A stretch of 64,000 bases of DNA from Nonomuraea thailandensis (GCF_024172165.1 NZ_JAMZEB010000002.1:2067501-2131500); one strand, 5' to 3'. Numbered from the stretch's first letter, positions 23,461-32,761 are shown. Numbers and translations: made by a program. Notes: a model not told the origin generated them from the letters alone.

Positions 23461-24933
23461 CTACCGGCCGGCGCGGCCCACGACCGTCACGGCGCCGTCG
23501 GGCTCCAGGCGCGCCAGGTCACCGGTCCGCAGCAGCGTGGCGCCGTCGCCCCACGGGTGCGGGATCCAGCGCTCGGCGGTCGGCATCGGCCGGCCGCGGT
23601 AGCCGCGGCCGATCGACGGCCCGCCGACGAGCAGCTCGCCCACCTCGCCCACCTCGACGAGCGCGCAGTGGCGGTCCACGATGTAGGCCTCGACGTTGTC
23701 GATCGGCCTGCCGACCGGCACCGTGCTGCCCAGCTCCTCGCCGCCCGTCAGCCAGTGGCAGAAGCAGCCGTGCGTCCCGGCAGCCCCGTAGTGGTTGACC
23801 ACCACGCGGTCGGGGTCGGCCCGCATCCACTCCCGCAGCTCGGGGCCGAAGGCCAGCGGCTCGCCGCCCACCATGAGCTGCCTTGCCAGGCCGCCGCCCG
23901 GGACGCCGCGGGCGGTGATCACGCGCACCTGCGCGGGCGTCAGCTCCAGCAGCCCGCCCGCGGCCGTGCCCGACAGCTCCAGCAGCGCGTCGGCCGTCGC
24001 GCCGTCCGGAGCGATGACGATGGGCCAGCCGGCCAGCAGCGGGGTGAAGATCGTGGTCAGGGAGCCGGGGAGGAACAGCGAGGTGCTGAGGAAGGTGACC
24101 TCGCCCGGGTGGTGGGCGAAGGCCGTACGGCACCAGAGGGCGTGGTTGACGAGCTGCCGGTGCGTGCCCTCGACGCCCATCGGCTCGCCGTCCGAGCGGG
24201 AGGGGTAGAGGACGCAGGCCAGGCTCGCGGCCGACGCCCGGTGCGGCGTGGCCACCGGCGAGCCGGCGGAGCCGGCCCGCCGTCTCAGGTCCGACGGCGT
24301 CAGCACGGTGCCGCCGTGCCCGCGTAACCGCTCCGCCAGCTCGACGGTGGTCACGGTGACCGCGGCGCCGCAGTCGGCCAGGATCGCCCGCAGGCGCTCC
24401 GGCGGGTCGTCGCACGAGAGCGGGACGTACGCGCCGCCGGCCTCCAGCACCGCCACGATCGCCACCAGCGCCTCGACGCCGCGCGGCAGCACCACCGCGA
24501 CCGGCGCCTCCGGCCCGCATCCGGCCTCCACCAGGACGCGCGCCCACGCGGCGGCGGCGTCCAGCAGCTCGCCCCGCGTCACCCGCTCCGTGCCGCACCG
24601 CGCGGCCAGCCGGTCGCGCGGCAGGTCCTGCGCCCTGATCAGCGCGGTCATGGACGTGTCGGGCACCGCGCGCAAGGGCCCGCGCAGCGCGCTGGCGCCC
24701 GTGGCCCGGCCGCCGCCCGTGCCGCCCTGCCACCCGTCGTCGAGCGGCGGGTCCTGCCACCTGGCGCCGATCTCCTCCAGGCACGCGCGCCGCGAGCCCG
24801 TGAAGCCCTTCGCGGTCCAGCCGGGCGGCAGCGGCGCCGTCACCGGCCAGGCGGACTGCCGCCCGCGGGCGTTGATCACGACCTGGAAGGTCACCTGGTC
24901 GTAGTCATCCCACAACGCGATCCTCCTGGGCAT
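23461..24933 (-). CDS. MbtH-like domain fused to truncated, degenerate adenylation domain
   Basis: The 490-residue protein begins with an MbtH-like domain (about residues 8-65: VTFQVVINARGRQSAWPVTAPLPPGW and CLEEIGARW). After a linker comes an NRPS-type adenylation domain (about 105-490). Some core motifs survive, such as LEAGGAYVPLS, GELLVGGPSIGRGY and LLRTGDLARLEPDG. The ATP-grasping motif, normally TSGSTGxPKG, reads PSRSDGEPMG near residue 240. The protein ends at TVVGRAGR, so the mobile C-terminal subdomain with the catalytic Lys is missing. No carrier or condensation domain is nearby. It is probably an inactive relic or a domain repurposed for binding. The ATG at 24933 is chosen because it immediately precedes the MbtH domain. 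Confidence 0.75.
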   Translation of the reverse strand: MPRRIALWDDYDQVTFQVVINARGRQSAWPVTAPLPPGWTAKGFTGSRRACLEEIGARWQDPPLDDGWQGGTGGGRATGASALRGPLRAVPDTSMTALIRAQDLPRDRLAARCGTERVTRGELLDAAAAWARVLVEAGCGPEAPVAVVLPRGVEALVAIVAVLEAGGAYVPLSCDDPPERLRAILADCGAAVTVTTVELAERLRGHGGTVLTPSDLRRRAGSAGSPVATPHRASAASLACVLYPSRSDGEPMGVEGTHRQLVNHALWCRTAFAHHPGEVTFLSTSLFLPGSLTTIFTPLLAGWPIVIAPDGATADALLELSGTAAGGLLELTPAQVRVITARGVPGGGLARQLMVGGEPLAFGPELREWMRADPDRVVVNHYGAAGTHGCFCHWLTGGEELGSTVPVGRPIDNVEAYIVDRHCALVEVGEVGELLVGGPSIGRGYRGRPMPTAERWIPHPWGDGATLLRTGDLARLEPDGAVTVVGRAGR

Positions 24934-25250
24934 ACGATGCAGCCCCCAAGGCGAGATTGCATGCCGCCACGTCGATCGACCTGGTGATTCGCGAAGAGGC
25001 CCCCGAACGCGGCAGAGATCAACAAGCGACAGGCACATGACAGCACACCGCATTGCCCCGGTCAACCCATTGAATCGTCAAGCGACCGCCTTCCTGTGCA
25101 AGGAGTTCATCTGGCCGAAACCTACGGGGGCGGCTCGCTGGGTAGAGTCCCGCCATCCTCGACAACGTTGATCCCTTCATCGGAACGGCGGCCACGGACC
25201 TGCCCCGCGCGCGCGGTCTGGCCGCCACTTGGTGGTGGCCGAAACCGCAG
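24934..25250. other. Intergenic region with untranslatable start of the GH92 gene
   Basis: The left part (24934-25145) shows no convincing gene and is less G+C-rich than its surroundings, so it probably holds the divergent promoters. From 25146 the frame of the downstream GH92 gene is already open and encodes LDNVDPFIGTAATDL and AATWWWPKPQ, the conserved GH92 opening. However, no ATG, GTG or TTG occurs in that frame between the TAG at 25143 and the GTG at 25251. Confidence 0.6.
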
Positions 25251-27395
25251 GTGGGCAACACCCACCCGGGCGCCACGTCACCGCTCGGCATGGTGTCCGC
25301 CTGCGCCTACTCCGGCGCCTACCCGACGGGGTACGGCAGGTACGCCAAGAACACCGAGGGCGTGCCCGAGGAGATGTTCGAGCGGCTGCAGGCCTCCGGC
25401 TTCACCCACTTCCAGCAGTCCGGCACCGGCGCCATCCGCAAGTACTACAACTACGTCCGCGTCACCCCGATGGTGCAGCCGCTCGACGTGCTCGGCGAGT
25501 CCTGGCCCCTGTACGACGAGGTCGCCAAGGCGGGTTACTACGCCGCCACCCTGGACACCGGCATCCGCTGCGAGCTCACCGTCGGCGCCAAGGTCGCCGT
25601 GCACCGCTACACCTTCCCCGAGCACAGCAGCGCCCGCGTGGTGATCGACCTGTCCTGCGGGGGCCTGGCCATCGAGCTCGGCCGGACGGTGCCGGTGCGC
25701 GCCCAGGTCGAGAGCATGGGGCACGGCCGCGCCCAGGGCACGGTGGTGATGGAGGGCGTCCCGCTGTCGGTGTACGTCGAGGTCGACAGCCCCGGCTGGC
25801 GGCAGATGCTCTGGTACGACCGCCGCCTCATCGACGGCGGCACGCGGCTCGACTTCGACAGCATCCGGCACACCACGCTGCGGCCCTTCGGCATGCTCTT
25901 CATGGGCCCGGCGGCGCCGGGGCAGGCCGTCGAGGTGCGGATGGGGTTCTCGCTGCGCGGCTGCGAGCAGGCCCGCCAGAACCTGGAGCGCGAGTGCGGG
26001 CAGGCCGGGCAGGCCTTCGACGCGGTGCTCGCCCGCACCCGCTCCCGCTGGTCCGACCACCTCGGCCGCGTGCAGGTCGACGGCGGCACGCCCGCCCGCC
26101 GCACGGTGCTGGCCACGTCCCTCTACCACGCGCTGATCAAGCCGTGCTTCGCCGACGACGAGAGCCCGTTCTGGCCGACCCCCGGCCCGTTCGCGTTCGA
26201 CGTGTGCACCATGTGGGACATCTACAAGACCCAGCTCCCGCTGCTGGCCGCCATCGCCCCCGACCGGGCCGCGGGCCTGCTGGAGTCGCTGATCAGGGTC
26301 TGCGAGGAGGAGGGCAATTTCCCCATCGGCTACCGCATGTCGCGCGGCGCCGACCGGTTCTTCCGCCAGGCCAGCGCGCTCGCGCACACCGCGCTCGCCG
26401 ACGCCCACGCGCTCGGCGGGACGGACCTCGACTGGAGCTGGGCGCTCGTGCACATGGTGGGCGACCTGCGCCGCGGCTACGGCGAGGACTTCTACGAGCG
26501 CGGCGTGGTGCACCCGATCACCCACACCCTCGACCTCGCCTACGCCCACCACTGCACCGCCCAGGTCGCCCGCGCGCTCAACGACGGCGGCCTGGCCGAC
26601 GACCTGGAGGAGCGCGGCCGGCAGTGGCGCAACGCCTTCGACCCCGGCACGGGCCTGCTGCGCGACTCGGAGTTCTACGAGGGCGGCAAGTGGAACTACT
26701 CCTTCCGGCTGCTGCACGACATGGCCGCGCGCATCGCCCTGGCCGGCGGCGACCGCGCCTTCGCCGACCGGCTCGACCGGTTCTTCGGCTACGGCGCCGA
26801 GCCGGTGGACCGGCCCGGCCGCCGCCCGCGACCGGCGGAGATGGCCGCCGGCTACGCGCTCAACCGCTTCGAGGGCCTCAACAACGAGCCGGACATGGAG
26901 GCGCCGTGGGCCTACCACTACGCCGGCCGGCCCGACCGCACCGCCGAGGTGGTGCACGCCGCGCTGACCTGGCAGTTCGGCACCGGCCCCGGCGGCCTGC
27001 CCGGCAACGACGACTCCGGCGGCCTCAGCTCCTGGTACGTCTGGGCGTCGCTGGGGCTCTTCCCCGTCGCGGGACAGAACCTGTTCCTCGTCAACGCGCC
27101 CGCCTTCGAGCGTGCCGTGCTCAGGGCTGGCGGCAACGAGTTCGTCATCGAGACCAGCGGGCACCGCGAGACCCCCATCGGCGTGGAGGGCCTCGACCGT
27201 GACCCGCCGGCGCAGTACGTCCAGGAGGCCACGCTCAACGGCAAACCCCTGCACGCGGCGCACCTCAGCGCCACCACCGTGCACCAGGGCGGGCTGCTGC
27301 GCCTGCGGCTGGGCCCGGAGCCGTCCGCGTGGGGGCGCGGCGTCCGCCCGCCGTCCCTGTCCGACCCGTTCCCGACCCCGGAGGAAACGCGATGA
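25251..27395 (+). CDS. GH92 alpha-mannosidase-family glycosidase
   Basis: From the GTG at 25251 the protein has 714 residues. It shows GH92 hallmarks: GNTHPGATSPLGMVSACAYSG, the (alpha/alpha)6 barrel block FDVCTMWDIYKTQLPLL, GNFPIGYRMSRG, GLNNEPDMEAPWAYHYAG, and the catalytic-region loop GLPGNDDSGGLSSWYVWASLGLFPV. GH92 enzymes are Ca2+-dependent exo-acting alpha-mannosidases. No signal peptide is seen, so it may be cytosolic. The real N-terminus should lie about 30 residues earlier (LDNVDPFIGT from 25158), but no canonical start precedes it; a rare start codon, a frameshift or sequence error is possible. The stop overlaps the ATG of the glycosyltransferase gene. Confidence 0.85.
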   Translation: MGNTHPGATSPLGMVSACAYSGAYPTGYGRYAKNTEGVPEEMFERLQASGFTHFQQSGTGAIRKYYNYVRVTPMVQPLDVLGESWPLYDEVAKAGYYAATLDTGIRCELTVGAKVAVHRYTFPEHSSARVVIDLSCGGLAIELGRTVPVRAQVESMGHGRAQGTVVMEGVPLSVYVEVDSPGWRQMLWYDRRLIDGGTRLDFDSIRHTTLRPFGMLFMGPAAPGQAVEVRMGFSLRGCEQARQNLERECGQAGQAFDAVLARTRSRWSDHLGRVQVDGGTPARRTVLATSLYHALIKPCFADDESPFWPTPGPFAFDVCTMWDIYKTQLPLLAAIAPDRAAGLLESLIRVCEEEGNFPIGYRMSRGADRFFRQASALAHTALADAHALGGTDLDWSWALVHMVGDLRRGYGEDFYERGVVHPITHTLDLAYAHHCTAQVARALNDGGLADDLEERGRQWRNAFDPGTGLLRDSEFYEGGKWNYSFRLLHDMAARIALAGGDRAFADRLDRFFGYGAEPVDRPGRRPRPAEMAAGYALNRFEGLNNEPDMEAPWAYHYAGRPDRTAEVVHAALTWQFGTGPGGLPGNDDSGGLSSWYVWASLGLFPVAGQNLFLVNAPAFERAVLRAGGNEFVIETSGHRETPIGVEGLDRDPPAQYVQEATLNGKPLHAAHLSATTVHQGGLLRLRLGPEPSAWGRGVRPPSLSDPFPTPEETR

Positions 27396-28666
27396 CTCAC
27401 CTCCCCCGCCGTCTCGTCATCGTGGTCAGGGCCGACCCGGTCATCTGCGGCCACTCCGGCGAGGCACGCAACCTCGCCGAGGTCGCGCTGACCCGCGGGT
27501 TCGCCGACGTGCGGCTGCTGACCTGGCCCGTTCCGGCGCTGCGGGCGGCGGGGCTGCCGCTCAAGCCGCTGGACCGGCTGCTGCCGTACAGCGAGGGGAT
27601 CACCGTGGAGCGGCCGGAGCCCGTCGGCGACTACCGGGTGCCCGACGGGCGCTACCAGGCCGGGCTCACCGGCCGGCTCGTCGAGCTGCTGGCCGAGCCG
27701 TACGCCACGGTCTGCCTGTCCATGTACCTGGCCCCGCACACGCCCGTCGTCGTGGACGCGGTCGCCGCCGCCCGCGCGGCCGGGTTCGCGCCCGCCGTGC
27801 GCACCGTCGCCAAGGCGGTCGGCTCCGACGTGACCAACGTGATCAAGTCCTGCCTGCGCGAGGGCCGGTTCGGCGCGGCGACCGTGCTGTTCACCACGTT
27901 CCTGGCCAACGACGAGGTCGTCGCCGTCTCCGACTACACCCGGCAGGAGATCGTCGCCTCGGCTGAGCAGGTGGACGCCGGCTGCGGCACCACCTTCGCC
28001 GAGCAGTGCCGGCGCCGCGTCACCGTCAGTTACCCGCCGATCGACTCCGCCGCCTTCCTCGACCTGGACCCGGAGCCGATGCGGGCCGTGCTCGACCGGC
28101 GCGGCCTGGAGCGCGACGGGTACATCCTGTTCCTGTCAAGGGTGACCAGGGCCAAGGGCATCGACGACCTGCTCGCCGCCTACCGCCGGATGCGCTGCCG
28201 GTCGCGGGTGAGGCTGGTCGTCGCCGGCACCGGGCCCATGCTGGAGCAGGCGCGGGCCATGGCGGGCGGCGACGAGCGCGTGGTCTTCCTCACCGACGTC
28301 GACGACCGCGAGAAGGCGCTGCTCATGCGGGGCTGCGCGGCGTACGTGCTGCCGACCAAGCCCGAGCCCGACTTCGTCGAGACGTTCGGCATCGCGCTGG
28401 CCGAGAAGATGCTGGCCGGCGGCGGGCCCATCGTCACCACCCCGACGGGCGGCACGCTTGAGGCGGTCGGCGACACCGCCGTCATCGTCCCGCCCGGCGA
28501 CGCCGCCGCCCTGGCGCGGGCCGTGGACCGGGTGGTCCTGGAGCTGTCCGCCGCCGAGCGCCACGACCTGGAGCTGCGGGCCCGCACCCGGGCGATGGCC
28601 TTCGACCGGGCCGCCGTGTTCGACGGGCTGTTCCCCCAGGAGCCGACCGCGCTCGGCGCCGCCTGA
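27392..28666 (+). CDS. GT4-type glycosyltransferase
   Basis: The 424-residue protein has a GT-B fold layout. The N-terminal acceptor half begins RRLVIVVRADPVICGHSGEARNLAEVAL. The C-terminal donor half has YILFLSRVTRAKGIDDLLAAYRRM, VVAGTGPMLEQA and the nucleotide-sugar site ETFGIALAEKMLAGGGPIVTT (E-x7-E motif). It would transfer a sugar from a nucleotide donor to an unknown acceptor in the cytosol. GGAGGAAA stands just before the ATG at 27392, which overlaps the GH92 stop (ATGA), so the two proteins are made together. A mannosidase paired with a glycosyltransferase suggests turnover or remodelling of a mannose-containing glycan. Confidence 0.85.
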   Translation: MTHLPRRLVIVVRADPVICGHSGEARNLAEVALTRGFADVRLLTWPVPALRAAGLPLKPLDRLLPYSEGITVERPEPVGDYRVPDGRYQAGLTGRLVELLAEPYATVCLSMYLAPHTPVVVDAVAAARAAGFAPAVRTVAKAVGSDVTNVIKSCLREGRFGAATVLFTTFLANDEVVAVSDYTRQEIVASAEQVDAGCGTTFAEQCRRRVTVSYPPIDSAAFLDLDPEPMRAVLDRRGLERDGYILFLSRVTRAKGIDDLLAAYRRMRCRSRVRLVVAGTGPMLEQARAMAGGDERVVFLTDVDDREKALLMRGCAAYVLPTKPEPDFVETFGIALAEKMLAGGGPIVTTPTGGTLEAVGDTAVIVPPGDAAALARAVDRVVLELSAAERHDLELRARTRAMAFDRAAVFDGLFPQEPTALGAA

Positions 28667-28759
28667 CGCCCGCCCGGCCGGCCCGCTCCGGCGACGATGG
28701 CGCAACGAGGGCGCGGCACACTGCCAGGAACGACCGGCGTCCAAGGGGGTTCGGGACGG

Positions 28760-29010
28760 ATGACCCGGGCTCTGCGCTGCTCCACCCGGCCGCGGCTGTC
28801 CCTGCCGGGCGGCTTCGGCCTCGTCGTCGGCGACGCACCGGGTGACCCTGGGCATCCAGGAGCAGCGGGTGCTCGCCTGCCTCGCGCTCAAGCGGCCCCC
28901 CACCGGTGGCCCACCGCCGAGCCGGCCTGGCGGACCGCCTGCGGGACGGCCCGGTCGGGCGGTGCGCAGGCCGACGGGCGTATGCGCCGCCTTTCCCGGG
29001 CGAGTGGTGA
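28760..29010 (+). pseudogene. Frameshifted remnant of a SARP/BTAD regulator N-terminus
   Basis: From ATG 28760 one frame reads RLSLPGGFGLVVGDA, like the opening of SARP winged-helix domains. The continuation VTLGIQEQRVLACLALKRPPT is shifted by one base (from 28842), and AQADGRMRRLSR, like the closing helix, returns to the first frame near 28964. The activation and ATPase regions are gone. The 390-bp gap between the flanking genes holds nothing else that I can identify. Confidence 0.5.
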
Positions 29011-29055
29011 GGTGAACGCGGGCGCCCGCCGGGTGCGGCTCACTACGATGCGGCC

Positions 29056-30534
29056 ATGCTTCTCGATCTTGCGCCTTACGTCCTCATGGCCGCGTTCCTG
29101 ATGATTCCCCTGGGCATCGCGTCCGCGGCTGTCACCGCCGCGGCGCTGTCCGCCCCGCGCGACCGCCACGGGCGTGTCCGCCGGGTCCACGTGGCCGGGG
29201 GATTGATCGTGTCGTTGGCCGGCGTCCTGCTGATGGTGATCAGCGCGTTGTCCGGGCGTGACGATTCGCGCCACGGCGCGATCGAATGGTTCGGGATGGT
29301 GCTGCTGGCCTTCGCCGGCGCGGGCCTGCTGGTGTCCGGGCTCGGCCCGTCCGGCTCGTGGCTGCTGGAGATGCTCGCCCGGTTCGCCGGACGGCTGCCG
29401 CTGCCCGTCCGGCTCGCGGCACGCGACCTGGCCGGTCGCCGCGTGTCCACGGCGCCGGCGGTCGCGGTGGTCACGATCGCGACCGCGTTCGGCGTCGCGC
29501 TGACGGTGGTCGCGGTCGGCATGACCGGGCAGAGCAGAGCCCACTACCTCTCCCAGGCCCGGCCCGGCACGCTGCTGGTGCACCACTTCTCGGCGGCCGA
29601 CGCGGGCACCGCGCGGGAGGCGATCCAGCGGGAGTTACCCGGGGCGCCCGTCGCCCAGATCGAACGTGTCTCCGATGAGTTCCGGTACCTCCACGTGCAC
29701 GCGAAGGAGTACGACCAGCCCGACGGAGTCGTCTACTGGCGCCACGTCATCGGCGACGAGAAGGTGTTGCGGTATCTCACGGGCGACCAAGCGACGCCGT
29801 ATGACGAGAACACGGTCGTGGTGGTCACGAACGCCGGCGTGAAGATCGAATCGGCCGAGATCGACTACGCCGAGGACAAGAGGGACGACGACCCGTCGAC
29901 GGTCAGAACGGTCCCGGCGCGCACCGCCAGGACCGTCGACCCGAAGATGCAGGCCATCTTCGTCCCCGCGAAGATCGTCCGCGACCTCGGCTACCGGCTC
30001 GAACCGGACGAGCTGATCGTCGACCCCACCCTGCGCCGGGTCTCGCCGGAGGAGCAGGAGCGGGTCGAGGGCCGGCTCAGCGGCGTGACCGCGGACACCT
30101 ATGTGGAGCGCGGGTTCCAGCCGTCGATGGGCTGGACGGCCGTCGCCGTGGCGGCGTTCCTCGTCGCCGTCGGCGGCGCGCTGGCCACCGGCCGGGGAAG
30201 GACGGTGAGCCCCCGGCCGGCCGGGGTGCTCAGGCGGGTGACGGGCGGGCCGTCCGCCTTCCGGTGGTTCGCAGCCTCCCGTACGGGGCTCAGCGCGCTG
30301 TGCGGGACGGCGCTGGGTGCGGTCGCCGGAACCCCTATCGGGATGCTGGTGATCTGGCCGTTGACGATGCGCACCTCGTGGGACACCCCGGAGCGGTCGC
30401 CCTTCGAGACCCCGTGGGCACTGGTCGCGGCCATGGCCGCCGCGCTGCCCCTGCTCGCCGCCGTCCTCGGCGGGCTCCTCACCCCGGAGCGGGAGAACCC
30501 GCGGGTCAGCCCCGCAGGCCGGGCACGTCGATGA
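29056..30534 (+). CDS. FtsX-like ABC permease, probably half-length and orphan
   Basis: The 492-residue membrane protein has four N-terminal hydrophobic segments, then LPLPVRLAARDLAGRRVSTAPAVAVVTIATAFGVAL, a phrase typical of the second repeat of FtsX/MacB-type permeases. A large soluble domain follows (about residues 165-355, rich in charged residues) and three more membrane segments near 357-478. Full-length actinobacterial permeases of this type are about 800-1000 residues and sit beside an ATPase gene. Neither the first repeat nor an ATPase is present here, and a SARP remnant lies immediately upstream. It may therefore be a surviving half. Its 3' end overlaps the convergent gene by 29 bp. 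Confidence 0.65.
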   Translation: MLLDLAPYVLMAAFLMIPLGIASAAVTAAALSAPRDRHGRVRRVHVAGGLIVSLAGVLLMVISALSGRDDSRHGAIEWFGMVLLAFAGAGLLVSGLGPSGSWLLEMLARFAGRLPLPVRLAARDLAGRRVSTAPAVAVVTIATAFGVALTVVAVGMTGQSRAHYLSQARPGTLLVHHFSAADAGTAREAIQRELPGAPVAQIERVSDEFRYLHVHAKEYDQPDGVVYWRHVIGDEKVLRYLTGDQATPYDENTVVVVTNAGVKIESAEIDYAEDKRDDDPSTVRTVPARTARTVDPKMQAIFVPAKIVRDLGYRLEPDELIVDPTLRRVSPEEQERVEGRLSGVTADTYVERGFQPSMGWTAVAVAAFLVAVGGALATGRGRTVSPRPAGVLRRVTGGPSAFRWFAASRTGLSALCGTALGAVAGTPIGMLVIWPLTMRTSWDTPERSPFETPWALVAAMAAALPLLAAVLGGLLTPERENPRVSPAGRARR

Positions 30535-32761
30535 CGATCACCTCCGTGTCGTCGGCCCGGCCGGGGATGCGGCCGTCGTTGCCCGGGAAGTTGTTGTCGT
30601 TGGCGACCACCACCCGGTCACCGCCCAGCGGCAACACCGACTCCACCGACTGCAGGGGGAAGGAGAACAGCGGCCCGACCCCGTACTCGCCGGGCCTGGC
30701 CGGCGTGGAGACGCCCTTCGGGTCGGCGATGCGCAGCAGGTCCACGGCGGTACGGCGGGGCAGCACCCCGTCCTGCCCGGCGGCGTCGAGGTCGGTGACG
30801 ACCAGCCGCTTGACCCGGGAGGCGGGCCCCATCTCGTTGTCCCGCTCGATCAGCAGCAGCCGCCGCCCGTCGAGCACCGCCGCGTCGCCGACGAGCAGCC
30901 CGGGCTCGTCCACCCGGAAGGTCCAGGTGCGGCCGGTGTAGGCGGCCTTGCGCACGTCGAACTCGTAGACCACGCGCCGCCGCTGGTCGGGGTCGCCGCT
31001 CCTGGCGCCCTCCAGGATCGGGTACAGCGTCCAGCCGTCCGTGCTGGCCGCCATGGCCTCGAACCCGCGGCTGGCCGGCAGCGTGGGGCTCTCTCCGGCG
31101 GCCAGGTCGGGCGACTGCGGCGACCTGGTGCCGTCCGGCAGCGGGATCGGCGCCTGCAGCACCTTGCCGGTGCGGTCGGTGCGCACCAGGTACGGCCCGA
31201 ACTCCTCGCCGATCCACAGGTCGCCGCGCGCGTCCCAGGCCAGCGACTCGACGTCGAAGTCGGCCCCGGTCAGCAGCCGGTCGGCGGTGCCCTGGTTGAC
31301 GATGGGGAACGGCACCTTGCGGTCCGGGTCGCGGAAGCCGAGGTGCGAGCGCACCTCGATCGCGCCGGAGCGGTGGCCGGTCTCGATGACGTAGGCCCGC
31401 AGCAGGAAGTCGGCCGAGTTGCTCCTGGCGCCGAACCCGTTGTCCGGCATGGCGAGCAGGCGGCTGGCGGAGCGGGAGCGCGGCGTGGCCGGGATCACGG
31501 CGGAGAAGCCGGGGATCGGCTGGCCGGCGAACGGCGGCGTGACCCCGTTGACGGTGGCCGGCGGGAGCTGCGTGCCCGACGCGGGGCCGGGCTGGTAGTC
31601 GGTGGCGGGCAGCAGCGCCCGCGCCGACAGCCGGGCCTCGTCCGGCAGGCGGACGCTCAGCGCGTACAGGCGGGTGGTCTGCGCCGCGTTGTTGTTGTCG
31701 TCGGAGACGAGGTGGAGCGTGCGGCGGTCACCGGACAGGCGCCCGCCCAGGGCCATGCCCTCGATGTTGTCCAGCAGCGGGTTGGGCTGCGGCTGCTCGG
31801 CGGTGGCGCCGGACGGCGGGCAGTCGGCGAGGTCGGCGAGCAGGTGCTTGCCGAGCCAGGAGCGCTGGTCGGTGAGGGCGGACAGGGACTCGACGCCGGA
31901 CACGTCGGCGGCGCCGGTGGCGGAGACCCGGTAGACCCGCACGGTGTTGCCCACCCCGGCGGTGAAGCCGCGCTCCAGCGACAGCAGTTGCCCGTCGGCC
32001 GGCGCCACCAGCTCCACGAGCCCGAGCCCCGGGTCGGTGCGGTAGGCGTGCTGGGCGGCGGGTGTGTAGGAGCCGCCCGCCCTGCCCTCGTAGCGCAGGA
32101 TCCGCTGCAGGCCGCGGCCCTCGGCGTCGCGGCCGTCGGCCGACAGCGGTCCCTCCATGCCGGCGTACAGCACGCGGCCGTCGGGCGTGGCGGTCAGCGC
32201 CTCGAAGGTCTGGTTGGTGGTGGCCTGGCCGGCCGGGGCCACCCGGAAGCGCTCCGGCACCTGCAACTCGGCGACCTGGCGGCCGTCGGAGAGCCGGAAG
32301 CGCCGGATCGACGGCTCGGTCTCCGAACTCGCCAGCACGCTGCGCCCGCCGCGCTCGGCGACGAGCCCCTCGCCGTCGAAGTCGGCCCCCGTGTACGGCG
32401 TGCCGTCCGCCCGCCGCAGCGTCGTCATGCCGCGGATCCCGGCCGACAGGCCCTTGCCCCGGCCGGCGGAGAGCTCGACGTCGTACAGGCGGGCGGGGGT
32501 GGTGCCGACGTTGTCCACCAGCGCCAGCGCCCGCGACGAGCGGGTGGGCGCGAGGGCGGACAGGCCGCCGACGGCCGTGCCCTCGAACGTCGTCTTGTCC
32601 AGGCTGTCGGTGAAGCCGAGCAGGGAGACGTCGGCCGAGCAGCGGGCGCCGGGCGGGGAATGCTCTGACGTCGCCGCGCCGGCCGCGGGGACGGCCGCGC
32701 CCAGCAGGGCGAGGGCCGCCGCGGCCGCGATGGCCCGCGCGGGCCGCCGGGTGCTGCGCAC
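30506..32761 (-). CDS. Secreted esterase-like-activity-of-phytase family protein
   Basis: The 751-residue protein has a signal peptide (MRSTRRPARAIAAAAALALLGAAVPAAGAA). It carries two beta-propeller-like halves. The C-terminal one holds motifs typical of the phytase-like esterase family: LLAMPDNGFGARSNSADFLLRAYVI, DFDVESLAWDARGDLWIGEEFGPYL, RGFEAMAAS and RVVVANDNNFPGNDGR. Similar phrases earlier (DNIEGMALGG, LVSDDNNNAAQTTRLYAL) suggest an internal duplication. The presumed role is hydrolysis of phosphate or other esters outside the cell, by family analogy only. The GTG at 32761 has GGAGGT five bases upstream and starts exactly at the signal peptide; the longer open frame is a shadow. Confidence 0.82.
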   Translation of the reverse strand: MRSTRRPARAIAAAAALALLGAAVPAAGAATSEHSPPGARCSADVSLLGFTDSLDKTTFEGTAVGGLSALAPTRSSRALALVDNVGTTPARLYDVELSAGRGKGLSAGIRGMTTLRRADGTPYTGADFDGEGLVAERGGRSVLASSETEPSIRRFRLSDGRQVAELQVPERFRVAPAGQATTNQTFEALTATPDGRVLYAGMEGPLSADGRDAEGRGLQRILRYEGRAGGSYTPAAQHAYRTDPGLGLVELVAPADGQLLSLERGFTAGVGNTVRVYRVSATGAADVSGVESLSALTDQRSWLGKHLLADLADCPPSGATAEQPQPNPLLDNIEGMALGGRLSGDRRTLHLVSDDNNNAAQTTRLYALSVRLPDEARLSARALLPATDYQPGPASGTQLPPATVNGVTPPFAGQPIPGFSAVIPATPRSRSASRLLAMPDNGFGARSNSADFLLRAYVIETGHRSGAIEVRSHLGFRDPDRKVPFPIVNQGTADRLLTGADFDVESLAWDARGDLWIGEEFGPYLVRTDRTGKVLQAPIPLPDGTRSPQSPDLAAGESPTLPASRGFEAMAASTDGWTLYPILEGARSGDPDQRRRVVYEFDVRKAAYTGRTWTFRVDEPGLLVGDAAVLDGRRLLLIERDNEMGPASRVKRLVVTDLDAAGQDGVLPRRTAVDLLRIADPKGVSTPARPGEYGVGPLFSFPLQSVESVLPLGGDRVVVANDNNFPGNDGRIPGRADDTEVIVIDVPGLRG

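Noticed and set aside
25019..25291. Minus-strand 90-codon frame in the GH92 leader
   Set aside because: It has no recognisable family, atypical composition and overlaps conserved GH92 codons on the other strand.
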